Made by a program: the position numbers and the translations under genes. The notes below the pieces were generated by a model that did no database searches, was not told where the DNA came from, and was given only the letters and a program-made list of their open reading frames with translations. Positions 11,641 to 22,662 of a stretch of 64,000 nucleotides of DNA are shown piece by piece. Source of the DNA: Chondrilla cf. caribensis (Eukaryota; Porifera; Demospongiae; Chondrillida; Chondrillidae); the NCBI GenBank assembly GCA_964020155.1, contig OZ026557.1:1698501-1762500 (forward strand), in the 5' to 3' direction. How positions within the stretch are numbered: the first letter of the stretch is position 1; every line of letters starts with the position of its first letter.

Positions 11641-12030
11641 GTCATTAGATCTCTGAAGACTACTCAACAGTAGCTCATTTGAAAATGCAATGGACTGTTA
11701 TACTTGAAGACAATATGGCTTCTAAAATTAATAGTAGCATCATCATTTTCCACGATGCAGAAATATTGAGAAGTAGATAGAAGAAGGTATATTTCAAGAG
11801 ACGAATGCTATTATAGCTACTATTCTGAGATAATTATAACACTACTTTAGGCATCAAATATGTTGCGTCTCAGCATGATATGTGAGTTTATGTATTAATT
11901 TTCATTAATTTCTTCAATTATATTACTATACGTATATTATCTAGACATACACTTATCTCTAACTGCACATGATGTCATCTGTATGTGGGTGAATGTACAT
12001 AAACAGAGCAGAAACATAATGTCATGCTAC
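11640..12030. other. Intergenic stretch, nothing recognised
   Basis: AT-rich. Its first half parallels 25980-26130 in diverged form (CTGTTATACTT, ATGCAGAAAT). No ORF, RNA gene or element recognised. Confidence 0.5.
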
Positions 12031-12480
12031 ACAGGAGGAAAATGCCAATTATATTGACGATGAAGCATAATGATTGTTGAATATCCTTGTTTCAGTATGC
12101 ATACATCAAAGAATTGGACACATTCAATGGAATTCCTTTTGAATGAAACTGCTTATTTCCGCCTGTTCCATACATGTTCCGTCAACAACACAGGACGAAA
12201 ACATCCGTTGCAAAGTGAAACACTTAGGCTATTGAAACATTGACATTATTGAACATCCCCGTAACAATGTATTTTTACTGAAATAGAAACATTCCACAAT
12301 GTTCCAATAGAGGTTCATCCTGTACAATACATGAATACTTGTTTGATTTTCTCTCTTTGGTCTCCTACACCTGTATGGCTTGCTGGTTTGAGGTACCTTT
12401 TATTCTCCCTACATTGTAGTACCTACAATTGTACCCTAACAAGGTAAGGTAGTGAGGGGGACTCCAATTCAGAGAGCTAT
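12030..12480. repeat. Module Y, copy 1 (others about 40850-41570 and 46440-46810)
   Basis: Shared landmarks in order: ATAATGTCATGCTACACAGG, AAGCATAATGATTGTTGA, a palindrome of the form GGAACATTCCACAATGTTCC (here with one change, about 12290), TTTGATTTTCTCTC, a relative of the 60-bp motif (CTGGTTTGAGGTACC), and GACTCCAATTCAGAGAG. A partial copy lies at about 43540-44100. The modules lie 5' of FReD genes or on the 3' side of the inverted gene at 44870, consistent with an ancestral flank. Confidence 0.75.
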
Positions 12481-12779
12481 AATTTTTGTCTCAAGACACC
12501 TTGATTAAAATTCAATGGTACTTATTCAATCCAATATTATTAATACGAAAAATACACATTACTACATTATAAATAACAGTGTGCATGATCATTCACTTTT
12601 CCCAGCTATAATATACATAACATATGTCTGGTAGCTTGAACGTATATACGTCTGCATGGTGATACACACATGTACTATAATATATTTACCGAGCGTCAGC
12701 TAGATAATTGTTTTTGTCCTGAAGCGGAGTCAATACCGTATGCACGGAAATTTCGCAGTGCCAAACTCTCACAGTTTTC

Positions 12780-13597
12780 ACAAAATGCTATCAGCTTCCT
12801 CTGATCTTTGCTTTGCACTCTAACTGCTCCTCCCATCTTCCACTCTGCAAAATGTACATCTACTACTAAAACTTCCTAGTACCTTAACATCTGTGATCTG
12901 CTGCAGCCCTCTCTCCACTCTTCCTGGAGCTTCCTCCATGCACATGCCTCCAACATCTCGTTCACCTGATCAAGTGACAAATCTGCAAAGATCTCTCCCG
13001 GCGAACCATGACCACTCCACCCCATACACTCGAAGAATGCCTCTTAATTCCCCTTCCATCTATCCTGCTCCTCATTCGCCCATGCCATCACTCTATTCAG
13101 AACCTCATCTTGTCATTCCTACTAGCCTTTATGTTGTACTTAATCACCTGAATTTTAGCTTCACATCTCACAGGCATCCTCCCCACTTCCAATTCCAAGC
13201 CCAACAGGGGGAATTTGGAGTGAACCCCAAAATGACTACTTGTTGCTGTCCGTTGAACCTTCTCCAATTCATATTCATTTTTACATAGCAACCCCCATAG
13301 TACAGCAGCATATAACATGGAACTTCTCAAATACGACGTACTATAGTTTCGTAAACGTTTCCCACCCTACATTCCCCAGGCCTCTGGTTAATCTATTCAT
13401 CCCATATATAGCTGTCCTGCTATTCTCCATCACTGACTCCATCATCCTGTCTCTCTTCAATGATTCCTCAATTATAACCCCCAGATATTTGTACTCAGCA
13501 ACCATCTGAATAACTCCACCTTCCTCTCTCTGAATCAACTGGCTCAGCTTCCTCGCCTTCCTTGCCCCCACCATCCAGCACATCTGGTAATGCATAG
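12780..13597 (-). mobile_element. LINE (non-LTR retrotransposon) fragment
   Basis: The minus strand encodes [18 protein letters not shown], then [18 protein letters not shown] and [18 protein letters not shown]. After a stop it continues with LYAAVLWG, NEYELEKVQRTA and SKFPLLGLELEVGRMPVR. This order is characteristic of the region after the reverse transcriptase core in LINE ORF2 proteins (E-YLGV block and the downstream L-Y-A-W block). Further left the frame decays. The fragment lacks the RT catalytic core and endonuclease. Its 5' end abuts a FReD pseudogene directly, with no visible poly(A) or target duplication. Confidence 0.8.
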
Positions 13598-14130
13598 TAT
13601 ACCAGTTCACACCATCAGCATAGGAGGAGTGACTGCCACGGTGATATAGTCCGTTCAGGTTAGACGAATGGCATGATCCATACCACCATGTTCCTTTGTG
13701 CCTTTCAGCACAGTTCACAGAACTAGCACCATCATTGTCACGGTCGTATGTTGTGAATGGTCTCCCATTGTGGTGTGTTAAGCTGTCACCAGCATTTCCA
13801 ATATATAAGGGCTAACTTCAAGTCTGTACTTGGTGGATGCATCCCTCACTTGAAAAGAGCTGTACTGAGCGTATCTCTTATCTCCACTCCAATCCTCAAG
13901 GTCAACACGAAGTTCGGAATCACTTCCATAGGTCAACCTATGTTTAAACTCAAGTCCAGCCAGAATTCATTAGAGAGGTTACTAAAGCCATTAGTGTAAT
14001 TGACCAAGTTCCTGTAAAAGTCTTCACTACCATCTTCTCTCTATTTGAAACATTTTGTAATGGTATTTCCCATTCAATCCAACTTGGTCTGATCAACATC
14101 AATATCTCTCATTACTTTATGCTTGCTGTA
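13598..14130 (-). pseudogene. Type B FReD pseudogene, 3' end replaced by LINE
   Basis: Copy B counterpart of 1938-2530: the same frameshift (around 13800) and the same internal deletion joining mid-FReD to the type B 5' region. Unlike copy A, the [11 protein letters not shown] region is intact. At GVNWY the FReD runs in frame into LINE sequence, giving a 125-codon hybrid frame (13718-13341). The final FReD residues (SLKFTEMKVRAIG) are lost. Not expected to be functional. Confidence 0.85.
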
Positions 14131-14309
14131 ATGATTATAGTAACAGAACAGACACATGTATGTAACCCTATTATGTGTAGATCAATCAAGGCATAAAACT
14201 TCCATCACTTCCGTCCACTCCCACCATTTATGATCCATGGAACCTTTAACTATCAAAGACGATAGCCCACCCTTGGTGGAACACAACCTCTTGGCTCTAA
14301 TGTCACTAC

Positions 14310-14509
14310 AATGAGCATTGAGCTCCCCCCATTCTGGCCCACTGACCCATATGTCTAGTTTGCTCAGGTTGAGGCACATTTCGCCACCAGGCTCGTCACC
14401 CAACAAAGGATCATGTTCAACTATGTTGTGTCCTCTCTCCAGCCAGAAGTCGTTACAGAGGTACAAGACCTCCTCGCCTCGCCAAGAACACGTAAGCCAC
14501 ACAAGTTAA
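14310..14509 (+). pseudogene. Ty3/gypsy-type gag fragment, copy B
   Basis: Counterpart of 2705-2905 with an extra small deletion after HISPP and a TAG in one frame (ATGTCTAGTTTG). Reads FNYVVSSLQPEVVTEVQD in other copies; here the frame is broken further. Confidence 0.65.
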
Positions 14510-15678
14510 CTGACAGGATATTGATTAACAAGTGAATGCAAACAAATAGCATCACACACACATTTCATACGATCACTCAGTAATCACTTAAGAGTTAGTT
14601 TGTGACATGTTCACTACAAATTATATCAGATTCTCCAGAACTGAACCTGTTTATGTATCAATTATCCTCAGTTGCATCATCAATTGGGGGTGGTGTCAGA
14701 CTGCTTCCCAACCAGTGAACTGTGTGGTCTCTTGTTTTATGGGATGCAAATCTTTATGTGATGAATAAACAATTTATATACTATTATTATTGAAGTACAT
14801 TGTAGGACATTGTCAAATTAATGTCCGTGGCTAAATGAACTTGACAAGGTAAATAGCATCACATTACTAATTTTTTAGCCATTCTTTCCTAGATTTCCAC
14901 ATTTTTAGGACTATTCTGGCCATCTTTGGCAATTCCAATCCCTTTTAACATTTGTCTCTTTCTCCAGTGTCATTTAAATGCATTTCACTGAGGTCCCCTT
15001 CCTTGAATCATGTCCCTGTGTCAATCAAACTTGCTATATACAAATTATTTAAGTATGCTTTGTATCCTGAACATCTCCCACCATAGGCAAACACACACAC
15101 ACACATAGTCTGGTGCAGCTGACCCTATATCGACCATTTTATTTCTTTAGGGTGGAGAAAGGGTCTGGGGACATTGCTATATGGTATAGGTTAAATATCC
15201 CACGTTGAACCTGACACTTGTACAGAATGACCTCTACATAATCTTCTGAAAGATTTCCCAAGTATACAGTCATAAGCTGAGTTCGTAGCATGTAGTCATT
15301 GTGAGGTACTCTTTGAAGTTGGTCTCTTTGTTTTGGGTTCAACCCAGAAAGTTACTTACTCCAAAGCGGTTTTATGTTAGGGTTGGCCAGTGCGGACTTT
15401 AGACATCACCATGGGATTAGTTTGTCCCCATCCCAGCAATTCCACCTTAAGGCCTATTCAATATTATCTTCTGATCAACCATCAAAGCAGATAGGGGGAA
15501 GCATACATAATAATGCTAAGCATGTGGCGAATGGCAAAAGAGCATTGATTATGGTTTTACTAAAGGCTCTCAGAAGTCTAGCAATAACATTGTTTTCTTC
15601 TTGTATTGCGATAGATGCCTCCTACTGTGGCCTTTTCAGTGATGTGAAGTATGTTTTGAGTTTGCTAAAGGGATGTAA

Positions 15679-15830
15679 TTGACTGATACAATTGCCATTT
15701 TACTAATAATGCCATTTTACACCACATCCGACTCCGCCCCTTTGCCAGCAATACTGAATAGCAATGTACCCAAATGCTTTCTCTGCCCAACGAAATGAAA
15801 TGGTGGATCAAGGGTCGGCTAGCCAGACTA
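15679..15830. other. 150-bp block present only in copy B
   Basis: Copy A goes directly from GGATGTAAT into (CA)n. Copy B has about 150 bp between two TAAT sequences, which could be a 4-bp target duplication. No clear terminal inverted repeats and no coding sequence. Confidence 0.5.
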
Positions 15831-15831
15831 A

Positions 15832-15836
15832 TACAC

Positions 15837-15900
<64 letters not shown>

Positions 15901-15904
15901 ACAC
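15832..15904. repeat. (CA)n microsatellite, interrupted
   Basis: CA tract with AAAC interruptions, partner of 4082-4141. Confidence 0.9.
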
Positions 15905-16282
15905 GCACTCATACGTGTAAACCACTAAACTTATATGTGTATATATCTCCTAGAAATTGATCTTTCTACTGAGTTTTATTATACCACATTATTCTGTTAT
16001 GAATGATGACCAGGACTGTGTGTATCATGTAGCTTTGGTTGATGTATGGAATTAAGGTTGTTTACAGTTCTTCACAATACCTAATATTTTTCAATTTTTA
16101 CTACTATTACAATAACAGTCATTGTAGCTTATAATATGCGATGAATCTTTCCCTGGTTGCTAAATGGGTGAAATAACCTGCCTATTACTCCTCAAATTAC
16201 TAGCAGACAGCTATAATGCAAGTTTCCACCCTTGTCCCTTATTCTCAACTTCCGGTATGTAATGCTCATCCGATTGATAGGT

Positions 16283-16737
16283 AGATACCGTATATCCGGA
16301 AAAATTGGCTGTGATTTAAATTTGGCAATTTGGCGGTCACGGACAAAACCGCCAAATTGATATCCATCATGCAGTGCACAATTTAAACGTTATTAACACT
16401 CATTCTGGGAAACCGCCAAATTTAAATTCTGCCAATAATGCATTGGGCCAGATTTCAGGCAAATTGCCAAATTTTATGACTGCCAATATTTCTGGATATA
16501 CGGTATATATACTGTAATTCCGGAAAATAACGTGTGATTAAAATAATACAAATCATCCAAGTCTGGAGTGGAATTATATAAATGCTATTATAACAATGCA
16601 CAGCGCCATTTTGAACACCAGAAACCAATAATGCGCGCTTAAAATGGTGTCCTAAAAAATGCGCCGGCAAATTCGCTTGTAAAGTTCGCATTTATAAAAT
16701 ACTACATTAATTTCCAGAATTATGGTATTATAATATA
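16283..16737. mobile_element. Two adjacent TIR elements, copy B
   Basis: Counterparts of 4735-4965 and 4966-5378 without the nested pogo-like insertion. The first spans about 16283-16510 (ATACCGTATATCCGGAAAAA to TTTCTGGATATACGGTAT). The second runs from ATACTGTAATTCCGGAAAAT to an inverted end near 16737. Confidence 0.7.
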
Positions 16738-17883
16738 TAATATGCATTCGTAAGCGTAACTGCAGCAATGAATTTATATTATAATTTATAGATTTATATA
16801 CTTATATAAAGATGGCCGATTTCGAACACCGCCAATTAGAAATTAGGCTAGAATTCATGCACTGAAGCTCCACCGAACATAATAACTTCAGCGAAGGTTC
16901 TTCCAAACTAAGAAAGACCTCCAAGTAATTTGAGTTTGGGGGGTGGCAGCCCCACGAGTTTTGAACAAACTCTAGAAAAATGGGGGCACAAATTTCCCTT
17001 AGCCATATTACCAAGGGAATTTGACTCGGGGTTCCATTGCATGGGGGTCCCAGATTCCCTGTAACATGGGCATGCATGTATCTGGGTAGGTGTGGGAGTG
17101 TTTGCATGTGTATATCTATATATATAGAGAGAGAGAGATCACACCACTACCTGCTACAAAGAATTGCCGTGGCTGTTCAAAGGGGGAACACTGCGTCAGT
17201 TCTGGGGTCAAGTGATGACTTCCACGATGATTTCATTATTTTGTATCTTATCATGTATGCATATTATATGTGTGGTTTAATATGCATGTAATGTTATTAT
17301 ATTGTTACCAATTGTATAATTATTGTAATTATTATTAATATAATTTTATTTAATTATAAAATATGCGTATATGCATAATTTATGAGCATTTTATTTAATT
17401 GTAAATGTGTGTTTTATAATTATTGTAGTTATATCGTTATTTATCATTATTTTTATATCACCACCCTTGAGTTTATTACATGTTAGAATTAATTTAATAT
17501 ATGTACATTATATAATATATATTATATAATATTTAAATATATTATATATAATTCAGTTCGTTTGTTTGTTTGTTTGCGATTCGGGCAAAAACTACTGCAC
17601 GGGGCGCCACCAAACTCTCAAGGATATCTTGATTATTATTATTATTGTGATAAAGCAAAGAAGTGAACGATCATGAATTGGCCACAATACATCATGATTA
17701 TGTTACAATCATGACATAATACATAGAACTACATGGTTTGATCTTAAAGCAATGTATTAATGCATAATATTGGTATGATTTTCATTACAATTATAAATTT
17801 TCACTGAAATGTTTAACTGGCAATGCAGTAACCTACTAATGACATTATCTTGTTCTCCCTTAGATCTTCATTGCATATGACGT

Positions 17884-18867
17884 TCAGCCAATAGCTCTGA
17901 CCTTCATCTCAGAAAACTTCAGAGAGTAGTGATTTCCCTTCCAAGTCTTCCAGTGCACACCATCAGCATTGACGGTGTGATTGCCATGGTGATACTTCCC
18001 ATTGAGGTTGGAATGGTGGCATCCAAGGTACCACCATGCTCCTTTGAAAGTTTCAGCACAGTTCCCAGAACTGCCACGGTCGTATGTTAAGAATGGTCTC
18101 GTATTATGGTAAGCCAGGCTGTCACCAGCATTTCCTGTATACCCACTAACTTCAAGAGTGTAATTGGTGGATGCATCTCTTACTTGAAACAAACTGTAAT
18201 TCGCATACGCTGTTGCTCCACTCCAATCCTCCAGTTCAACACGAAGTTCAGAATCACTTTCATCAGTCAACCTATGTATAAACCCAAGTCCAAGCCAGAA
18301 TTCATTCGAGAGGTTCCCAAAGCCGTTAGTGTAGTTGACCCAGTTCCTGTAAAAGTCTTCACTTCCATCTTGTCTTCTCTGAAAGACGGTCCATCCTCCT
18401 CCATCAGTATCCATGTCGCAATAAACATCAAATGGAGGAAGAGAGTCTGGTTGGATGATGTAGACACCCGATTGAGTGTATCTGTTGTTGAGGGCATCAC
18501 GGCAATCTCTGAATACAGGCACTGGAGATGGTGTTGATCTCTCAGTCATGTTGTTAGCATTGTTAGTTCCATTTCGGCAACACTGCATCTCGGTCTTCAA
18601 ACTGTCAACTGCAGAGACTACTTCCTGCTTTATGATCTGGACTAGTCTCTCCGAAATAACATCATTGATTATCATTTCCTTCAATTTGATATAATCTTCA
18701 TATGAAAACACTCCTGGAGAGCCATCCTTACCATCACGTCCATCACGTCCTGGAGGTCCTGGTACAGGGTGGTAAGCTGACGATGGGCAGGTAGTTCCAG
18801 CTATGAGACCTTCTGCAATCACAAGTAGAATCAGGAAGCTCCAGAGAGTGCTAGTAGTGACGTTCAT
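17884..18867 (-). CDS. Secreted collagen-like/FReD protein, type A, copy 2
   Basis: Single exon, 327 residues, ATG at 18867. Layout as in copy 1: signal peptide (STLWSFLILLVIAEGLIAG), five Gly-X-Y triplets, coiled coil ending in CCRN, Thr/Pro linker, FReD. It is the segmental-duplication partner of 6739-7728. Differences cluster in the second half of the FReD: YANYSLFQ, RPFLTYDRGSSGN, WWYLGCHH, HWKTWKG. The calcium loop is reduced to DRGSSGN, so one of the two Asp typical of ficolins is Gly and the loop is short. This suggests calcium binding at the usual site is lost or altered. Four Cys of the FReD are present. Function by family: extracellular recognition lectin. Confidence 0.9.
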   Translation of the reverse strand: MNVTTSTLWSFLILLVIAEGLIAGTTCPSSAYHPVPGPPGRDGRDGKDGSPGVFSYEDYIKLKEMIINDVISERLVQIIKQEVVSAVDSLKTEMQCCRNGTNNANNMTERSTPSPVPVFRDCRDALNNRYTQSGVYIIQPDSLPPFDVYCDMDTDGGGWTVFQRRQDGSEDFYRNWVNYTNGFGNLSNEFWLGLGFIHRLTDESDSELRVELEDWSGATAYANYSLFQVRDASTNYTLEVSGYTGNAGDSLAYHNTRPFLTYDRGSSGNCAETFKGAWWYLGCHHSNLNGKYHHGNHTVNADGVHWKTWKGNHYSLKFSEMKVRAIG

Positions 18868-18918
18868 CTTTATCTTCGTTTTGGGATGATTTTTGTGTGG
18901 ACAGCAGTTGAGTCCTCA

Positions 18919-18926
18919 TATTTATA
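18919..18926 (-). promoter_or_regulatory. TATA box of type A copy 2
   Basis: TATAAATA in GGTATAAATATGAGG, 52 bp upstream of the ATG at 18867. Confidence 0.75.
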
Positions 18927-20021
18927 CCTTCTGCCAGCAGTATAGTTGTTACTTTATATGCATATAATGCCAACCTTAGCTGAACGTAGCTGTACTTTTA
19001 ATGCTAAAATATGCCTGTATGCCAATGTAACTTTATATTGTATATTATATTAATTTGTTAGTAAGCAATTATATTATTGGAATAGTACCATATGTCTCTA
19101 TGTGCACACACAGGTGTCAACACACACGCTAGCACAGGTGTGCAAACACATGCCATGCATTGTCCACTAAGTGCACACATTACTATTGATCACTGGTCCA
19201 TTAGTGGGGGGTAAAATACCCCCCCCCCCACACACACACACATGGTGAATCTGCAAACCATACAGATACTCAATGCTCTCTCTCTTGTGGTCAATATCAA
19301 AATGAAATTCATAATGCTGTACATGTAGTCAATGTGCAATGCATTGTATACAATGCATGATGTACTGTTGATTTGATCTCATACTGATTGGATTGTTAAC
19401 AACCATATGTAATCGGTACTGAATACATATAGTACGTGCATATCTTTTCAATCAGGATCCTGATTTGGTGAAGAGCCACCACCAGATTAGTTGGAGGACA
19501 CCCCTTCCTACTTCCCACATTTGTTCTTAATACCCTGTCCCTCTTCTGAGTACCTGAAGTAAACACTATGAATTACACTCTCGTTGTTCCATATTATCAT
19601 GTTGAGGCCCATAATATAGGTATAATTAGGAGTTGTGATGTTGTGCATGTACAGTGTAACATTGATCCTTATAATGTAACTTGGAATTCAGTATAATGGA
19701 ATATAATATATGTACATGAATTCCTATTGATCGACCACATTTTGTTTCCAAAAGTATGGTTGATTATATAGACATTTGCTAGTATATTACATTGGTACTG
19801 ATAATCTGTGGCTGACCAAAAGGTTTGGGTCATAAAACAGTGGCAGATTAATGAGAATTCACTGTACATACCATAACAATTGCTCCTACTAGTCTTATCA
19901 GAACATGCAACCTCACACACTCAACATGATATCACGTGATCTGCATACAATTCTCAGCGCAGCTGTCACGACTCATTCAGTTTGTTGACTTGCTCAACTG
20001 TGTTCACTCTTCCTTGTCTGC

Positions 20022-20289
20022 AGATGTGAGAGTACCTCCCATTTCCCCTGCATATAAAGTAGATATGTAAACATCTATACCACCACGTTAGTTAGTGGCC
20101 ACCCCTCCTACTTACCACACTTGTACTTTAAACTGTACTGTTTCTTCTTTGAATACGTGACTTGAATCTAATAATACCTTGACCATGGTGACAATGAATT
20201 CTCTACATCTGGTAACAATACACACACCTGCTCCACTGGTATGAAGTACCTCCCATTTCCCCCGCACACTGAGTAGACATGTAAACTAC
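20022..20289. repeat. Paired motifs M1 and M2 of the 60-bp family (type example)
   Basis: M1 (20022-20075) has CTGCAGATGTGAGAGTACCT followed by CCCATTTCCCCTGCATATAAAG. M2 (20227-20289) has CCACTGGTATGAAGTACC followed by the C-run, GCACACTGAGTAGACATG and TAAACTAC. The M1-M2 distance stays near 200 bp in further pairs starting at about 21788, 22163, 23818, 33541, 35060 and 36150. More diverged relatives (TGATCCCTGGTCCATTAG type) lie near 19185, 20855, 22995, 32980, 34376 and 37230. No protein coding seen. Confidence 0.85.
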
Positions 20290-20339
20290 AAGTTCACACA
20301 TTTTTAAAAATAGAATAACTTTATCCAATCTATGTTGCT

Positions 20340-20521
20340 GACTATGATAATGGTGGTCAAAACTGTGCCAAATCATTCAAAGGAGCGTGGTGGTACAATG
20401 CCTGCCACCTTTCCAACCTAAACAGGCTGTATCATGATGGGCAGGTAGTTCCAGATATGAGACCTTCTGTGATCACAAGTAGAATCGGGAAGATCCAGAG
20501 AGTGCTAGTAGTGAATTTCAT
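20340..20521. pseudogene. Inverted chimera 1: FReD fragment (+) joined to signal peptide (-)
   Basis: Plus strand 20340-20441 encodes a FReD piece ([20 protein letters not shown], then ACHLSNLNRLYHDG). It merges at a shared GATGGG into minus-strand sequence whose ATG is at 20521 ([20 protein letters not shown], then LISGTTCPS). So the two halves of FReD genes point at each other. The minus-strand frame hits TGA right after TTCPS, leaving 29 codons. Upstream of the ATG the type A leader is kept, including a TATA-like position with TATTCCTACC instead of TATTTATACC. Confidence 0.85.
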
Positions 20522-21676
20522 CTTTATCTTCTTCTTGGGATAATTCATGCATGGCCAGGCAGTTGAGTCCACATATTCCTACCTTCTGCCAGCAGTATAG
20601 TTGTTACTTTATATGCATATCATGCAACCTTAGCTGAACGTAGCTGTACTTTTAATACTAAAATATGCCTGTATGCCAATGTAACTTTATATTATTGTAT
20701 ATTATATTAGTTCGTTAGTAAGCGTTATAACAGTAATATTATTGGAATAGTACCAGATGTTCCTATGTACACATACGCAGGTGTCAACACACACAAGCAT
20801 GCACAGGTGTGTAAACACATGCCATGCATTGTCCACAAAGTACACACATTACTATTGATCCCCGGTCCAATAGTATGGGGTACAATATCCCCCCTCCTAC
20901 CCCCCCCCCCACACACACATAGTGAATCTGCAAACCATACAGTTACACACTCAATGCTCTCTCTCTTGTGGTCAATATCTAAATGAAATTCATAATGCTG
21001 TACATGTAGTCTATGTGTAATGTATTGTGTACAATGCATGATGTACCTTTGATTTGATCTCATACGGATTGGATTGTTAACAAACATATGAAATCAGTAC
21101 TGAATGCATCAAGTACGTTCATATCTTTTCAATCAGGATTTGGTGAAGATCCACCACCAGATTAGTTGGAGGACACCCCTTCCTACTTCCCATGTTTGTA
21201 CTTAGTACCTTGTCCTCTTCTGAGTACCTGGAGTAAACACTATGAACTACACTCTTGTTGTTCCATATCATGTTGAGGTCCATAATATAGGTATAGTTGG
21301 GAGTTGTATAATGTTGTGCATGTATAGTGTACACCTATAATGTATGATAATCTGTTGATCCAATCGTACTGATACCACATAATGTAACTATGAATTCAGC
21401 ACCGAATGTACACCATATCAAACCCTTCTATTAGTCAGAACATCTCAAATTAGTTTAAACACATGCATATGTACCTAGCATCATAATATTATACTTTTCA
21501 CATTTGTACTTCAAATCATCCTGTCCCTCTTCCGTGGATCTGAAGTAAACACCAAGTGCTCACTGTTCTATATTATGTTGAAGTCGATTATTGGAATTTG
21601 TGACATTGTACATCTACAGTGCAGTGTTGATCCTTATGTCTAATGTAACTATAGATGTTTACACATATTATCTACA

Positions 21677-21826
21677 TGCTATGCGGGGGAAATAGGAGGT
21701 ACTCTCACATCTGCATACAATTCTCAGTGCAGGTGTCACGACTCATTCAGTTTGTTGACTTGCTCAACTGTGTTCACTCTTCCTTGTCTGCAGACGTGAG
21801 AGTACCTCCCATTTCCCCCGCATATA
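21677..21826. repeat. Inverted repeat built from motif M1
   Basis: An inverted M1 (ATGCGGGGGAAATAGGAGGT, then ACTCTCACATCTGCA) at 21677-21711 faces a normal M1 at about 21789-21826, giving ~36-bp arms and a ~77-bp spacer. This is the only inverted copy noticed. Confidence 0.8.
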
Positions 21827-22025
21827 AAGTAGATATGTAAACATCTATACCACCAGGCTAGTTAGTGGCCACCCCTCCTACTTACCACACTTGTACTTTA
21901 AACCATACTGTTTCTTTGTTGAATACGTGACTTGAATCTAATAATAGCTTGACTATGGTGACAATGAATTTTCTCAATCTGGTAACAATACACACACCTG
22001 CTCCACTGGTATGAAGTACCTCCCA

Positions 22026-22056
22026 TTTCCCCCGCACACTGAGTGTGCGGGGGAAA
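22026..22056. repeat. 14-bp-arm palindrome at a duplication junction
   Basis: TTTCCCCCGCACAC-TGA-GTGTGCGGGGGAAA. It sits exactly where motif M2 is cut short and the second 2.14-kb unit begins, so it looks like the scar of a foldback rearrangement. Confidence 0.85.
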
Positions 22057-22480
22057 CTCACTCAACATGATATCACGTGATCTGCATACAATTCTCAGCG
22101 CAGCTGTCACGACTCATTCAGTTTGTTGACTTGCTCAACTGTGTTCACTCTTCCTTGTCTGCAGATGTGAGAGTACCTCCCATTTCCCCTGCATATAAAG
22201 TAGATATGTAAACATCTATACCACCACGTTAGTTAGTGGCCACCCCTCCTACTTACCACACTTGTACTTTAAACTGTACTGTTTCTTCTTTGAATACGTG
22301 ACTTGAATCTAATAATACCTTGACCATGGTGACAATGAATTCTCTACATCTGGTAACAATACACACACCTGCTCCACTGGTATGAAGTACCTCCCATTTC
22401 CCCCGCACACTGAGTAGACATGTAAACTACAAGTTCACACATTTTTAAAAATAGAATAACTTTATCCAATCTATGTTGCT

Positions 22481-22662
22481 GACTATGATAATGGTGGTCA
22501 AAACTGTGCCAAATCATTCAAAGGAGCGTGGTGGTACAATGCCTGCCACCTTTCCAACCTAAACAGGCTGTATCATGATGGGCAGGTAGTTCCAGATATG
22601 AGACCTTCTGTGATCACAAGTAGAATCGGGAAGATCCAGAGAGTGCTAGTAGTGAATTTCAT
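22481..22662. pseudogene. Inverted chimera 2
   Basis: Near-identical tandem copy of 20340-20521: plus-strand FReD fragment 22481-22582, then minus-strand signal peptide with ATG at 22662 and a 29-codon frame. Confidence 0.85.

Larger units (their letters stand above)
13598..18945. repeat. Segmental duplication, copy B
   Basis: Partner of 1970-7815. Sequence identity looks very high in the noncoding parts, for example 14580-15660 against 2980-4080. Its left end is the LINE junction at 13597. Confidence 0.9.

Noticed and set aside
12893..13288. 131-codon plus-strand ORF rich in Pro and Ser
   Set aside because: It is the complement of the LINE fragment and has no features of its own.
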